DNA from: Pontibacterium sp049599735
GTDB lineage: Bacteria > Pseudomonadota > Gammaproteobacteria > Pseudomonadales > Balneatricaceae
Direction of reading: 5' to 3'
Assembly: GCA_049599735.1 (NCBI GenBank)
Contig: JBMYOX010000010.1
Coordinates: forward strand, 1 to 64,000
Length of the DNA stretch: 64,000 nt
Shown: in pieces, positions 16,100-26,190 of the stretch
How the letters are laid out: every line of letters starts with the position of its first letter
How positions within the stretch are numbered: position 1 is the first letter of the stretch
Program-made: the position numbers and the translations under genes
The notes under the pieces: generated by a model
The model's input: the letters and a program-made list of their open reading frames with translations, nothing else
Databases searched by the model: none
Told to the model about the DNA's origin: nothing

Positions 16100-19000
16100 T
16101 TACGCGGCCGCTTCAGCAGCCTGAGGTTTCTCACCACAAGTACCGGCCTCGTCCAGCTCGGTAAAGCCCAGGTCTTCTAAAATGGCATAAGCGGACGGTA
16201 AAACAAGCAGGATTAACAAAGTCGAGCTAAGCATGCCAAACACCACACTGGCCACCAGCGGAACTAATACCTGAGCCTGCAGGCTGGTTTCAGACAGCAG
16301 CGGCAACATACCCAGCATTGTGGTAATCGACGTCAGAAAAATTGCTCTGAAACGATCACGCACGGCCTGTCCGGCTGCATCATGCAAGCTCATGCCTTCC
16401 CGGGAGCGATATTTAACAAACTCCACCACCAGAATAGAGTCGTTCACCACCACCCCCGCCAGGGATACAAAGCCGATCATACTGGGCAGACTCAGATTCA
16501 ACCCCATCAGCATATGCCCCCAGATCACACCTATCAGCGCCAGCGGAATATTTAACAGTACGATGACTGGTTCTTTGTAATTTCGAAACTGCAGACTTAA
16601 CAGCAGAAATACCCCGGCAATGCCCATAATAAAACCGGTCAATACAGAGCCGCTGGTTTCCTGATCATTTTTCACCTCACCTTCCAGGCTGAAACTGATG
16701 CCCGGATAACGCTGCTGCAACCGGGAGAGAAACTGTGCTCGGGTATGTGCAATAATCTCACTGGTGTTTGCCCGTTCAGAATCCACATCACCTGAAATAG
16801 TCACGGTGCGCTGATGATTAATACGCTGAATACGTGAAAACTCACGTGCCTCATGAATCTCAGCAATGGCCGTCAGAGGGATATCCACACCCGTTCTGGA
16901 AAACAACGTCAGGTTTTCAAAATCAGCAAGTGCGTTGTCCGCATCGGTATCCAGCTTAACGTTGATTTCATACGCCTCGCGCCCCTGATAAATATCACTG
17001 ACTTTGACACCCTGATAAGCCGCACGCAGCTGGGAGGCAACACTCTGTGCGTCAATACCGGAACTCAGGGCACCGGGTAATAACTTTACATTTAACTGGG
17101 GTTTACCCGGCCTGAGGTCATCCATCACATTAGACACACCGGCATAACCTTTAAGCCAGTGCTGCAATTCCCAGGACGCCTGGGATAAGCGATTAAGGTC
17201 ATCACCCTGCAAACGAATAGAAATCGCCTGCCCGCCTGGCCCAAAGGCAGGCTCTTTAAACTGGATAGAAACGGCATCGGTAATGTCAGGGCTGGATTCA
17301 CGCCACAGGCGCATCAGCTCAACCAGGGAGCTATGGCGTTTTTCAGCGTCCAGCAAATCCAGACTGATCGTAGCCAGGTGTGCGCCTTCTTCATGGGCAT
17401 CCGCATTCTGGCTGTAAGAGATCTGGACGTTTTTAACCAGCTTAGCCTCAGGTTCCGGTGGCAATTGTGCCAGGGATCGCTCCAGGCCGATTAGCAGCTC
17501 GGACACAACCTCTTCAGTGCGTGAAAAAGTGGTGCCCTGAGGCATCAGTATACGTGCCTCCAGACGGTTACCCTCAATATCCGGAAAACCCTTAAACTTC
17601 ACAACACCTGAGACCAGCAAACCAATGGAAAAAATAAACATGGCAATTGCCAGGCTCACCACCAAGTAACGATAGCGAATAGATAAATCAGCGAGCCAAC
17701 CCACTTTATCCCGCAACTGATCAAACGCCTGTTCAAAACGGACTCTCCAGCCACTTTGAACACTCTGAGCGCGTTTTTCCAGGGAGTGCTTCAGATGATG
17801 AGGCAAAATCAGGAAGGCTTCGACTAAGCTAATGGTCAATACAGAGAGCAATACAACCGGTAAAACACCTAATATCTGTCCCATGTCCCCTTTTAAAAAT
17901 AACAGACTGCCAAACAGAATCGCCGAGGTCACAAAGGACGAAATAACCCCTCGACCCACCCGTTTCACACCATCAACCGCCGCATTAAGCGGCGACTTGC
18001 CTTTGCTGTACTCACTTTCAATGCTCTCTGAAAGCACAATGGCATCATCCATTAAAATACCAATAGCCATTAAGAGCGCGACCATGGAAATCATATTAAT
18101 GCTGATACCCATTACACTCATTACCACCAGCCCACCCAGAAAGGAAATCGGTAAGCCCAGAGCAACCCAGAAGGTATAACGCCATACAAAAAACAGAAAC
18201 AAAGCTGCGGTGGCCAGTATTAAGCCCTGCCAGCCGTTACTCAGCAATAAATCCAGGCGATCCTGCACTATAGAAGCAGCATCCTGGGTAATAACCAGAC
18301 GGGTTCCTTCAGGCAGCCTGGCATTTTCTTCATCCACAAAACGCTTCACTGCGTTATAAACGGTCAGGGTATCGTCACTGGTATTTTTACTGACTTCAAT
18401 CAGCGCAGCGGGTAAACCGTTTAACTCGGTACGTTGTTCTTCATCAGCAAAGTTATCCTCGATAGTCGCAATATCACCCAGGCGGATTTGCCCGCCCTGA
18501 TCACCGGACATAATGATCAGATCCGCCAGCTCTCTCACCGAACGACGTTCGTTCTCAAACCTGACCTGATAAGCGCCCTGGCTTGCATCCAGCACACCGG
18601 CGGGAAGATCCAGCGCCTGGGCGCTGATCAGATTTGCCACATCCTGAATACTCAAACCGTATTGGCGCATTACTTCCGGCTTAACCAGTACACTGAGTTC
18701 ATGTTCAGAAAATCCGGTGACGGTGACAATAGGCACCTTTGGCAGCATCAGTAAACGATTACGGTAGTGTTCAGCCAGGGCTTTTAATTCGGGCTGTGAC
18801 AATTCCGCAGAAACGGCCACTCTAAGTACCGGCTCGGTGCGGCCAATCTCAGTAACCACTGAACGTTCTACGTTATCAGGAAAGGCAGTAATGCCATCCA
18901 CCGCCGCGTTTACATCATCCAGGAACTGCTTGATATCGCCCGATTCCTGCATGGATAAGGTCAGAGTACCCACTCCATCACGGGCCTCGCATACCTGCTC

Positions 19001-19228
19001 TTCCAGAAAACTGATGCCATCAGATGCATCTTCCAGGCGGTTACAGATACCTTCTTCAACTTCAGACGGACTAGCCCCTGGATAAGGCACGGTAACGCTG
19101 ACTTTATCCTGACTGATTTTAGGAAAGGTCTCTTTATTCAGAGTGGGTAATGCCACGATGCCTGCTAATAAAACCACCGTCATCAGTATATTGGCCGCTG
19201 TCGGGTGGGAAGCAAAATAACGGATCAT
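16100..19228 (-). CDS. RND efflux pump, inner-membrane transporter subunit
   Basis: A 1042-residue proton-driven RND transporter of the AcrB/HAE1 superfamily. TM1 opens MIRYFASHPTAANILMTVVL, followed by the porter start FPKISQDKVSVTVPYPGASP; TM4 carries the proton-relay pair in GILMDDAIVLSESI; a second half starts near residue 520 with RYRYLVVSLAIAM. The length and the shape of the first loop place it in the divergent HAE1 group rather than with classic AcrB. It starts 4 bp inside the upstream membrane-fusion gene (ATGA overlap). No TolC-type outer membrane gene is nearby, so a shared TolC is likely. Substrates are unknown. Confidence 0.94.
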   Translation of the reverse strand: MIRYFASHPTAANILMTVVLLAGIVALPTLNKETFPKISQDKVSVTVPYPGASPSEVEEGICNRLEDASDGISFLEEQVCEARDGVGTLTLSMQESGDIKQFLDDVNAAVDGITAFPDNVERSVVTEIGRTEPVLRVAVSAELSQPELKALAEHYRNRLLMLPKVPIVTVTGFSEHELSVLVKPEVMRQYGLSIQDVANLISAQALDLPAGVLDASQGAYQVRFENERRSVRELADLIIMSGDQGGQIRLGDIATIEDNFADEEQRTELNGLPAALIEVSKNTSDDTLTVYNAVKRFVDEENARLPEGTRLVITQDAASIVQDRLDLLLSNGWQGLILATAALFLFFVWRYTFWVALGLPISFLGGLVVMSVMGISINMISMVALLMAIGILMDDAIVLSESIESEYSKGKSPLNAAVDGVKRVGRGVISSFVTSAILFGSLLFLKGDMGQILGVLPVVLLSVLTISLVEAFLILPHHLKHSLEKRAQSVQSGWRVRFEQAFDQLRDKVGWLADLSIRYRYLVVSLAIAMFIFSIGLLVSGVVKFKGFPDIEGNRLEARILMPQGTTFSRTEEVVSELLIGLERSLAQLPPEPEAKLVKNVQISYSQNADAHEEGAHLATISLDLLDAEKRHSSLVELMRLWRESSPDITDAVSIQFKEPAFGPGGQAISIRLQGDDLNRLSQASWELQHWLKGYAGVSNVMDDLRPGKPQLNVKLLPGALSSGIDAQSVASQLRAAYQGVKVSDIYQGREAYEINVKLDTDADNALADFENLTLFSRTGVDIPLTAIAEIHEAREFSRIQRINHQRTVTISGDVDSERANTSEIIAHTRAQFLSRLQQRYPGISFSLEGEVKNDQETSGSVLTGFIMGIAGVFLLLSLQFRNYKEPVIVLLNIPLALIGVIWGHMLMGLNLSLPSMIGFVSLAGVVVNDSILVVEFVKYRSREGMSLHDAAGQAVRDRFRAIFLTSITTMLGMLPLLSETSLQAQVLVPLVASVVFGMLSSTLLILLVLPSAYAILEDLGFTELDEAGTCGEKPQAAEAAA

Positions 19229-20586
19229 AAGGCCCCCATTCCGCGGGCCTGTGCATCCAGCTCTGCTTCCAGTGCCTGATTAATACTGGCCTTCAGGGGC
19301 ATACCCTTAATCACCGGAATTAAGTCATTCACAATAACCTGCTCACCTTCATTCAGGCCGGACTCTATCACCGCCAGATTTCCCTGCAGGGTTTGCACCG
19401 AAACCTTGCGAATTTCCAGCCGCCCTTCTTTATTCACGAGGTAAACCCGCCCCTGATGCAGGGCCTGATAAGGAATAATTAATGCAGGATAAGCCGGGGT
19501 AAATATTTCAACTTCGGTGAACATGCCTTTTATTAAAGGCGGGCGACGGCCCGGAATAACCTGCTGATAAGGTTTATCCACCGCGACTACAATGCCTAAA
19601 GTACGGCGCACCGGGTCAATTGCCTCACTGAAGCGCAGCACCTGACCGTCCCAGATTGCTTCCGGCAAATCGCCCACCAGCGCCACGCGGGCCTGCAGTT
19701 TCATAGCGTTGAGTGCCTGGGGCAGGTTCACCGCTGACAGGTTTATCTGATGCTCCGCCAGCGGCTGTACCAGCGCCTGCATCTGACCCACCGGCACCTG
19801 CACATTAATTTCCACGGCATCCAGGTTTAGTGCTTCGAACAGGCTGCTACCGGCTGATACAAACTCATCTTTTTCTACCGGCACATCACCAATACGGGCA
19901 TCAAAGGGCAGCTGAATTTCGGTACGGGCCAGCATAGTTTCCTGGCCTTTTACCTGCTCCTTCGCACGCGCTATCTGTGCCTGCTCTGAACTAATGCGAC
20001 TGGCATACGTATTTAAGCTACCCTGCAAATTGGAAACAGACTGGCGCAGCAAAATCACTTTTTGCTCCTCCGCATCCACCGTGGATCGGGCAATCAGACG
20101 TTTATTCCAGATACCACGAATCCGGGCCAACTCCTTTTCACCCACCTTCAGATTTGCACTGGCCAGCGCGAGAGAGCGACTGGTGGTTTTCTTTTCTTCC
20201 TGTAACTGTTTAAGAGATGATAAACGTGACTGAAAGTCTGCTTCACTCTGTTTTAGTGAGACCAGAAAATCGTCCGGATCAATACGGACAACGGTTGTGC
20301 CTGCGGCGATGCTGCCACCCTGGCGCAGATCCGGATGCAGGTAAATAATTTTCCCGCTCAGCTCCGCTTTTCCCTGAAAGACGATGGCCGGTTTAACGTT
20401 GCCATAACCTTTCACCCGTGCACGAAACAGCCTTGTCTGCACCTTAATCACATCAACGGTTTTTGCCGCCATTGCCGTATCTTTATGGCTGACCGGGGCA
20501 CGGTTTTTTACCATCAGCAACGTAGCACCTATGCCCAGCGCCAGCACAAGCAACATAATGATCGGTTTTTGCAGCAGTTTTTTCAT
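19225..20586 (-). CDS. RND efflux periplasmic adaptor (membrane fusion protein)
   Basis: A 453-residue HlyD/AcrA-like adaptor linking the RND pump to an outer-membrane channel. It has an N-terminal signal anchor (about residues 8-26), a lipoyl half-motif (GKIIYLHPDLRQGGSI, VVRIDPDDF), a long coiled-coil hairpin (about 105-215) and beta-barrel and membrane-proximal domains. The ATG at 20586 gives a compact N-terminus; an in-frame GTG at 20634 would add 16 residues and has no better ribosome site. Translationally coupled to the pump gene by a 4-bp overlap. Confidence 0.92.
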   Translation of the reverse strand: MKKLLQKPIIMLLVLALGIGATLLMVKNRAPVSHKDTAMAAKTVDVIKVQTRLFRARVKGYGNVKPAIVFQGKAELSGKIIYLHPDLRQGGSIAAGTTVVRIDPDDFLVSLKQSEADFQSRLSSLKQLQEEKKTTSRSLALASANLKVGEKELARIRGIWNKRLIARSTVDAEEQKVILLRQSVSNLQGSLNTYASRISSEQAQIARAKEQVKGQETMLARTEIQLPFDARIGDVPVEKDEFVSAGSSLFEALNLDAVEINVQVPVGQMQALVQPLAEHQINLSAVNLPQALNAMKLQARVALVGDLPEAIWDGQVLRFSEAIDPVRRTLGIVVAVDKPYQQVIPGRRPPLIKGMFTEVEIFTPAYPALIIPYQALHQGRVYLVNKEGRLEIRKVSVQTLQGNLAVIESGLNEGEQVIVNDLIPVIKGMPLKASINQALEAELDAQARGMGAL

Positions 20587-20689
20587 TTCCGGGTCCGTCA
20601 GGCAATCTATCCAATAGATTAAGTTATACCGCACTTAATTAGCACGCTCTAATATTTAACCTAACTTTACCTGCCTGCATTGATACACC

Positions 20690-21364
20690 TCAGATCCAGC
20701 CCCGCTCGGCAAAAGAAACCAGCTCTCCATCCCCCACCACCATATGATCCAGCACACGGATATCCACCGTGCCCAGCGCCTGGATCAGACGGTCGGTAAT
20801 CTGCCGGTCGGCCCGACTGGGCTCCGCAACACCGGAAGGGTGGTTATGGGAAAGAATGAGTGCAGCAGCATTATAAGTCAGCGCTTTACGCACCACTTCG
20901 CGGGGATAAACAGAGGCGGCATCAATGGTGCCAAAAAACAGCTCTTCGTATTTAATCACCCGGTGGCGGTTATCCAGAAACAGACAGGCAAAGATTTCAC
21001 GACTCTGGTGCCGCAAACGGGCTGAAAGGTATGCACGTACTGCCGCAGGACTTTCCAGCGCCGAGTCTTTATCCAGGGTCGCTTCCAGGTGTCGCCGCCC
21101 CATTTCCAGAACAGCCTGTAGCTGTACATATTTTGCCGGGCCCAGACCATGGGCGGCACAAAACTGTTCTGATGAGCTTTCCAAAAGCGGCCTCAGGCCA
21201 CCAAAGGTTGTCAGTAAATCCCGTGCCAGATCCACCGCACTTTTCCCGGTCACGCCGGTGCGTAAGAAAATGGCGAGTAATTCCGCATCCGATAGCGCAG
21301 CTGAACCTTTATTCAGCAGTTTTTCCCGTGGCCGCTCTCCCTCGGGCCAGTCCCTGATCGCCAT
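20690..21364 (-). CDS. radC: RadC-family JAB/JAMM domain protein
   Basis: A 224-residue protein with an N-terminal helix-hairpin-helix part (LPAELLAIFLRTG-like SDAELLAIFLRTG) and a JAMM metalloprotease-like domain: the zinc motif reads LSHNHPSGVAEPSRAD (HxH-N7-S-x2-D form). The old link to RadA/RecG-type repair is doubtful, and the biochemical role is still open. The ATG at 21364 has GGGAGGT directly upstream, so it is preferred over the GTG two codons earlier. Divergent from coaBC, as in Pseudomonas. Confidence 0.92.
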   Translation of the reverse strand: MAIRDWPEGERPREKLLNKGSAALSDAELLAIFLRTGVTGKSAVDLARDLLTTFGGLRPLLESSSEQFCAAHGLGPAKYVQLQAVLEMGRRHLEATLDKDSALESPAAVRAYLSARLRHQSREIFACLFLDNRHRVIKYEELFFGTIDAASVYPREVVRKALTYNAAALILSHNHPSGVAEPSRADRQITDRLIQALGTVDIRVLDHMVVGDGELVSFAERGWI

Positions 21365-21491
21365 AATCACCTCCCTGTTTGGCTATTTCGTAAATTACGT
21401 ACAAATGGGCCTCCTGCCCTACGCAACCTACAACTGAAATGGTATCTTACAGGCTCCTTTCAGAATTCACAGTTAATACCGGCTACTGGGT

Positions 21492-22697
21492 ATGCAGAGA
21501 CTTACTAACCGACAAATTATTTTAGGCATTACCGGTGGTATTGCCGCTTATAAAAGTGCTGAACTAACCCGCCTGCTAAAAGGGGCAGGAGCCGACGTGC
21601 GTGTTGTAATGACCGCCTCTGCCAGCGAATTTATTACCCCCCTGACACTTCAGGCACTTTCAGGCAATCCGGTGCATCAGCACCTGTTGGATACCGAAGC
21701 CGAAGCGGGCATGGGGCATATCGAGCTGGCAAAATGGGCCGATCTGATCCTGATCGCACCGGCCAGTGCAAATTTTATGGCACGTATGGCCAGCGGCCAG
21801 GGTAATGATTTGCTGACAACCCTGTGCCTGGCAACCGATGCACCTGTGTGCCTGGCGCCTGCGATGAATCAGGCCATGTGGCGGGATGATGCCACCACGG
21901 ATAACGCACAGACACTGCGCCAGCGCAACGTCAAGCTCTTTGGCCCCGCCAGTGGCGCACAGGCCTGTGGTGATACAGGCCCCGGGCGTATGATGGAACC
22001 TGCTGAACTGGCACAGCTAACGGCGGCACAGTTTGATACCGGCCTGCTCACCGGCAAAACCCTGTTTATTACGGCAGGCCCCACCCGCGAGCCGCTAGAC
22101 CCGGTACGCTACATTTCCAATCACAGCTCCGGAAAAATGGGTTATGCCCTGGCAGAGGCCGCGATTGACGCCGGTGCTAAGGTTAAGCTGATCAGCGGGC
22201 CGGTTAATATTCCTGCCCCGGAACGGGCCGAGCGCATTGCAGTCCAGTCTGCCGGGGATATGCTGCAGGCTTCTCTGGCAGGGCTTTCGCAGTGTGATAT
22301 TTTTATCGCCTCAGCTGCGGTTGCCGACTACCGTCCCACGGCCATTGCCGAGCATAAAATCAAAAAGGGCAATGAAGAAATTATGGAACTGCATCTGGTG
22401 AAAAACCCGGATATTGTGGCGACCGTTGCCGCTCAGGCCCATAAACCGTTTACCGTGGGTTTTGCCGCTGAAACTCAGGATGTGCTGAGTTATGCACGCA
22501 GCAAGCTAGAGCGCAAGAATCTGGATCTGATTGTTGCCAACGATGTTTCACGCAGCGATATCGGTTTTAACAGTGATGAAAATGCTGTGACTGTCGTCAG
22601 CCAGCACAGCGAACAGGCCCTGCCTCAGACTTCCAAGCGTCAGCTGGCGACTCAGTTGATTGACCTTATTGCCCGGGAATTTAACAAAGTACAATGA
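21492..22697 (+). CDS. coaBC: Bifunctional phosphopantothenoylcysteine decarboxylase/synthetase
   Basis: A 401-residue fusion for coenzyme A synthesis. The N-terminal CoaC flavoprotein shows GITGGIAAYKSAELTRLL, the PAMNQAMW substrate motif and the cysteine in ACGDTGPGRM. The C-terminal CoaB half starts near residue 190 with ITAGPTREPLDPVRYISN and carries the KIKK loop. It makes 4'-phosphopantetheine from phosphopantothenate, cysteine and CTP. The stop overlaps the dut start by 4 bp, and the order coaBC-dut-algC-argB is the Pseudomonas arrangement. Confidence 0.97.
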   Translation: MQRLTNRQIILGITGGIAAYKSAELTRLLKGAGADVRVVMTASASEFITPLTLQALSGNPVHQHLLDTEAEAGMGHIELAKWADLILIAPASANFMARMASGQGNDLLTTLCLATDAPVCLAPAMNQAMWRDDATTDNAQTLRQRNVKLFGPASGAQACGDTGPGRMMEPAELAQLTAAQFDTGLLTGKTLFITAGPTREPLDPVRYISNHSSGKMGYALAEAAIDAGAKVKLISGPVNIPAPERAERIAVQSAGDMLQASLAGLSQCDIFIASAAVADYRPTAIAEHKIKKGNEEIMELHLVKNPDIVATVAAQAHKPFTVGFAAETQDVLSYARSKLERKNLDLIVANDVSRSDIGFNSDENAVTVVSQHSEQALPQTSKRQLATQLIDLIAREFNKVQ

Positions 22698-23149
22698 AAA
22701 AATTACAGGTAAAAATTCTGGATTCACGTATCGGTGATACGTTCCCCCTGCCCCAATATGCAACTGCCGGTTCAGCAGGTTTAGACCTGCGTGCCTGTCT
22801 GGATAACACCCTGACACTGGTGCCAGGCCAGACCGAACTGATTCCAACCGGCCTCTCCATCCATATAGCCGATCCGGCTTTATGCGCGATGATTCTGCCG
22901 CGCTCGGGGCTGGGCCATAAACACGGTATTGTGTTGGGCAACCTGGTGGGGCTCATCGACTCGGATTACCAGGGGCAGCTTTTTGTCTCCTGCTGGAACC
23001 GGGGTCAAACTACCTTTGAGGTGCAGCCGGGGGAACGTATTGCACAACTGGTTTTGGTACCGGTGGTGCAGGCAGAGTTTGAAGTGGTTAACGAATTTAC
23101 AAACAGCGACCGGGGCGAAGGGGGCTTTGGCTCCTCTGGCCGTCACTAA
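22694..23149 (+). CDS. dut: dUTP diphosphatase
   Basis: A 151-residue trimeric dUTPase that splits dUTP to dUMP, keeping uracil out of DNA and supplying dTMP synthesis. Five family motifs are visible: AGLDLRA, PRSGLGHKHGI, GLIDSDYQGQL, ERIAQLV and the C-terminal arm RGEGGFGSSG. Start overlaps the coaBC stop (ATGA), so translation is probably coupled. Confidence 0.98.
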   Translation: MKKLQVKILDSRIGDTFPLPQYATAGSAGLDLRACLDNTLTLVPGQTELIPTGLSIHIADPALCAMILPRSGLGHKHGIVLGNLVGLIDSDYQGQLFVSCWNRGQTTFEVQPGERIAQLVLVPVVQAEFEVVNEFTNSDRGEGGFGSSGRH

Positions 23150-23175
23150 TTTCACAGCGAAAGGACATTACACTC

Positions 23176-24564
23176 ATGCGTTATGAACTTCAGGATCTGG
23201 ATCAGACTATTTTCCGTGCTTATGATATTCGCGGTATCGTAGGCAGCGCACTGACCGATGATACTGTCTATCATTTGGGCCGGGCGTTTGCAGCTCAGGC
23301 AAAAAGCCAGAATGTCACCCGTGTTCATGTGGCCGCTGATGGCCGCCTTTCCAGCCCGCACCTGAAAAACCTGCTGAACCAGGGGCTGATGGATGGCGGT
23401 TGTGATGTGATAGACAACGGTTATGTTTCCACCCCGCTGCTCTACTTCGCAGCAAATCACGATGAAGAATGCACCGGTGTGATGATCACCGGCAGCCACA
23501 ATCCCAGCGATTATAATGGCTTTAAAATGATGATGGCCGGTCACACCCTGTCCGGTGAAGATATTCAGGCGCTGAAAAGCCGCATCATCGATCAGAACTA
23601 TACCGAAGGTGAAGGCAGCCTGACGGACATAGATATCCGCCCCCAATATCTGGAGCGTGTCACCTCGGACATTAAGCTTAAGCGTAAGCTAAAAGTGGTG
23701 GTTGACTGCGGTAACGGCATTCCCGGTGATGTGGCACCCGGCCTGATTGAACAGGTAGGTTGTGAGGTAATCCCCATGTTCTGTGAAGTAGACGGCAACT
23801 TCCCTAACCATCATCCGGATCCGGGTAAACCCGCCAACCTGGTGGATGCTATTGCCAAAGTTAAAGAAACCGGTGCTGATCTGGGTCTGGCCTTTGATGG
23901 TGATGGCGACCGTGTGGGTGTTATTACCGCCAGCGGAAAAATCATTTATCCCGACCGTGTGATGATGCTGTTTGCCGAAGATATTCTGAGCCGTAACCCC
24001 GGTGCAGAAATTATCTATGATGTGAAATGCTCTCGCCTGCTGGCCAATGTTATCCGCAATGCCGGTGGCCAGGCCTCCATGTGGAAAACAGGGCACTCTC
24101 TGATTAAAGGCCGCATGAAAGAAACCGGTGCACTGCTGGCCGGTGAAATGAGCGGGCATATATTTTTCAAAGAGCGCTGGTTCGGCTTTGATGACGGCCT
24201 GTACAGTGCCGTACGTCTGCTGGAAATTTTATCTGCCCGTGAAGAAACAGCTGATGCGCTTTTTGCCGCCTACCCGGAAGATATCAGCACCCCGGAAATC
24301 AATATTGATGTGACCGATGAAGGCAAGTTCGACATTATCGAAGCACTGAAGGCCTTTGAGTTCGAAGGCGGCGATATTAACCTGATTGACGGTGTGCGTG
24401 TTGATTACCCCGATGGCTGGGGACTGGTGCGCGCCTCGAATACCACACCGGTACTGGTATTACGCTTTGAAGCCGAATCCCAGGCTGCTCTTGAACGCAT
24501 CCATCATGAATTTCAGCAGCGCCTGAGCCAGATTGACAGTTCCCTGAGCATTCCACTGGCCTGA
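23176..24564 (+). CDS. algC: Phosphomannomutase/phosphoglucomutase AlgC
   Basis: A 462-residue alpha-phosphohexomutase that interconverts the 1- and 6-phosphates of mannose and glucose. It feeds GDP-mannose and UDP-glucose precursors for LPS and exopolysaccharide, so it likely serves the polysaccharide locus at the other end of the window. Active-site serine loop TGSHNPSDYNGFK, metal loop DGDGDRVGV, sugar loop GEMSGHIFF and a C-terminal phosphate loop RASNTTPVLVLRFE are present. AAGGAC lies 10 nt before the ATG. It is 26 bp after dut. Confidence 0.95.
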   Translation: MRYELQDLDQTIFRAYDIRGIVGSALTDDTVYHLGRAFAAQAKSQNVTRVHVAADGRLSSPHLKNLLNQGLMDGGCDVIDNGYVSTPLLYFAANHDEECTGVMITGSHNPSDYNGFKMMMAGHTLSGEDIQALKSRIIDQNYTEGEGSLTDIDIRPQYLERVTSDIKLKRKLKVVVDCGNGIPGDVAPGLIEQVGCEVIPMFCEVDGNFPNHHPDPGKPANLVDAIAKVKETGADLGLAFDGDGDRVGVITASGKIIYPDRVMMLFAEDILSRNPGAEIIYDVKCSRLLANVIRNAGGQASMWKTGHSLIKGRMKETGALLAGEMSGHIFFKERWFGFDDGLYSAVRLLEILSAREETADALFAAYPEDISTPEINIDVTDEGKFDIIEALKAFEFEGGDINLIDGVRVDYPDGWGLVRASNTTPVLVLRFEAESQAALERIHHEFQQRLSQIDSSLSIPLA

Positions 24565-24631
24565 GCTTTTAACGTATGTGATGACGGCCCTTAGTCGTTG
24601 TCACTGCGTCCGTATTTCAAGGAAACATACC

Positions 24632-25534
24632 ATGCCTTTAAGTCGTAAAGACGCCATTATAACCGCTGAGGTACTCAGCGAAGCGATGCCCTATATCCAG
24701 CGTTTTGTGGGTAAAACCATTGTCATCAAATACGGTGGTAACGCGATGACCGATGAAAAACTGAAAAACAGTTTTGCACGGGATATCGTGATGATGAAAT
24801 TAATCGGTATCAACCCGATTGTGGTTCACGGAGGCGGCCCGCAGATTGGCTCCCTGCTGGATAAACTCAGTATTGAGTCCCACTTTATCAACGGCATGCG
24901 TGTGACCGACTCAGCCACGATGGACGTGGTTGAAATGGTGCTCGGTGGCATGGTGAATAAAGAAATTGTGGGCCTGATCAATGCCAACGGTGGCCTGGCT
25001 ATTGGCCTGACCGGCAAAGATGGTCAGCTGCTGCGCGCTAAAAAGCTGAAGGTTAAGCATAAAACCCCGGATATGGAAGCGCCCGAAATTATTGATATCG
25101 GCCATGTAGGCGAAGTCTCCGAGGTGAATGTCAAAGTCCTGGATATGCTGGCGCACTCGGACATTATTCCGGTGATTGCGCCTATAGGGGTGGATGAGAA
25201 CGGTGACTCCTACAATATCAATGCCGATCTGGTTGCAGGCAAAGTGGCTGAAGTAATAGAGGCTGAAAAGCTGATTTTGCTGACTAATATTGCAGGACTT
25301 CTGGATAAAAACGGGGATGTACTTACCGGCCTGACCACCGCCGAAGTGGATGACCTGATTGCCGACGGTACAATTCACGGCGGCATGTTGCCCAAAATTG
25401 ACTGTGCATTAGGCGCCGTTAAATCCGGTGTTCAAAGCGCTCATATTATTGACGGCCGGGTGGCACACGCCTGCATGCTTGAGATCTTTACTGACGAAGG
25501 GGTAGGCACCCTGATCACCAACCGCGCTTTGTAG
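24632..25534 (+). CDS. argB: Acetylglutamate kinase
   Basis: A 300-residue amino-acid kinase that phosphorylates N-acetylglutamate in arginine synthesis. It shows KYGGNAM, the substrate loop VHGGGPQIG and the nucleotide region NADLVAGKVAEVI and GGMLPKIDCAL. The N-terminal helix (SRKDAIITAEVLSEAMPYI) is the kind that makes hexameric, arginine-inhibited enzymes. AAGGAAAC before 24632 chooses this ATG over one 18 codons upstream. Last metabolic gene of the coaBC-dut-algC-argB run. Confidence 0.96.
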   Translation: MPLSRKDAIITAEVLSEAMPYIQRFVGKTIVIKYGGNAMTDEKLKNSFARDIVMMKLIGINPIVVHGGGPQIGSLLDKLSIESHFINGMRVTDSATMDVVEMVLGGMVNKEIVGLINANGGLAIGLTGKDGQLLRAKKLKVKHKTPDMEAPEIIDIGHVGEVSEVNVKVLDMLAHSDIIPVIAPIGVDENGDSYNINADLVAGKVAEVIEAEKLILLTNIAGLLDKNGDVLTGLTTAEVDDLIADGTIHGGMLPKIDCALGAVKSGVQSAHIIDGRVAHACMLEIFTDEGVGTLITNRAL

Positions 25535-25543
25535 GTTGCCCGA

Positions 25544-26149
25544 ATGAGCGATAAGGAAAAACAGAAAGTGTCTCGTCCTGCGCAAATTTTGCAGGCCCTG
25601 GCACAAATGCTGGAAGTGAATCCCGGGGGCCGCATCACCACGGCGGCTCTCGCCAGGGAGGTCGGTGTCTCTGAAGCAGCACTTTACCGCCACTTCCCCA
25701 GTAAAGCCCGCATGTTTGAAGGCCTGATCGGTTTTATTGAAGAAACCATTTTCAGCCGCGTTAACCTGATTCTGGCATCGGACTCCAACGCGGTCCGTCA
25801 GTGTGAACAAATACTGACCCTGCTGCTGGCCTTTGTACAGAAGAACCCTGGCATGGCCAGAATCCTGACCGGTGATGCACTTTCAGGTGAAACCGACCGT
25901 TTACGCACTCAGGTGAACCAACTGTTTGAGCGTCTTGAAACCCAGCTAAAACAGGTGCTGCGTGAAGCTGAAATCCGTGAAGGCCTAAGAACACAAACCA
26001 CCGCCGGTGCCAGCGCCAACCTGATGCTGGCGGCCGCTGAAGGCCGCATTCGTCAGTTTGTTCGCACAGATTTCAAGCGTAGCCCAACCGAACAATGGTC
26101 GGATCAGTGGTTACGCCTTGAACAGGGTGTTTTCCTCCCTGCACCCTGA
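25544..26149 (+). CDS. slmA: Nucleoid occlusion factor SlmA
   Basis: A 201-residue TetR-fold protein. SlmA binds chromosome sites and blocks FtsZ polymerisation over the nucleoid. The HTH is seen in RITTAALAREVGVSEAALYRHFPSKARMF; the C-terminal helices (VNLILASDSNAV, NPGMARILTGDALSGE) follow the E. coli protein closely. It starts 9 bp after argB, matching the neighbourhood in Pseudomonas and Enterobacteria (dut-slmA). It is not a ligand-responsive repressor as far as known. Confidence 0.93.
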   Translation: MSDKEKQKVSRPAQILQALAQMLEVNPGGRITTAALAREVGVSEAALYRHFPSKARMFEGLIGFIEETIFSRVNLILASDSNAVRQCEQILTLLLAFVQKNPGMARILTGDALSGETDRLRTQVNQLFERLETQLKQVLREAEIREGLRTQTTAGASANLMLAAAEGRIRQFVRTDFKRSPTEQWSDQWLRLEQGVFLPAP

Positions 26150-26153
26150 CCCC

Positions 26154-26172
26154 GGGAGGGTTCGCCCTCCTC
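26154..26172 (+). terminator. Possible terminator after slmA
   Basis: GGAGGG and CCCTCC around a TTCG tetraloop directly after the slmA stop, followed by a pyrimidine-rich but weak T-tract. Confidence 0.6.
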
Positions 26173-26190
26173 TTTCCTATTGGATTTTTC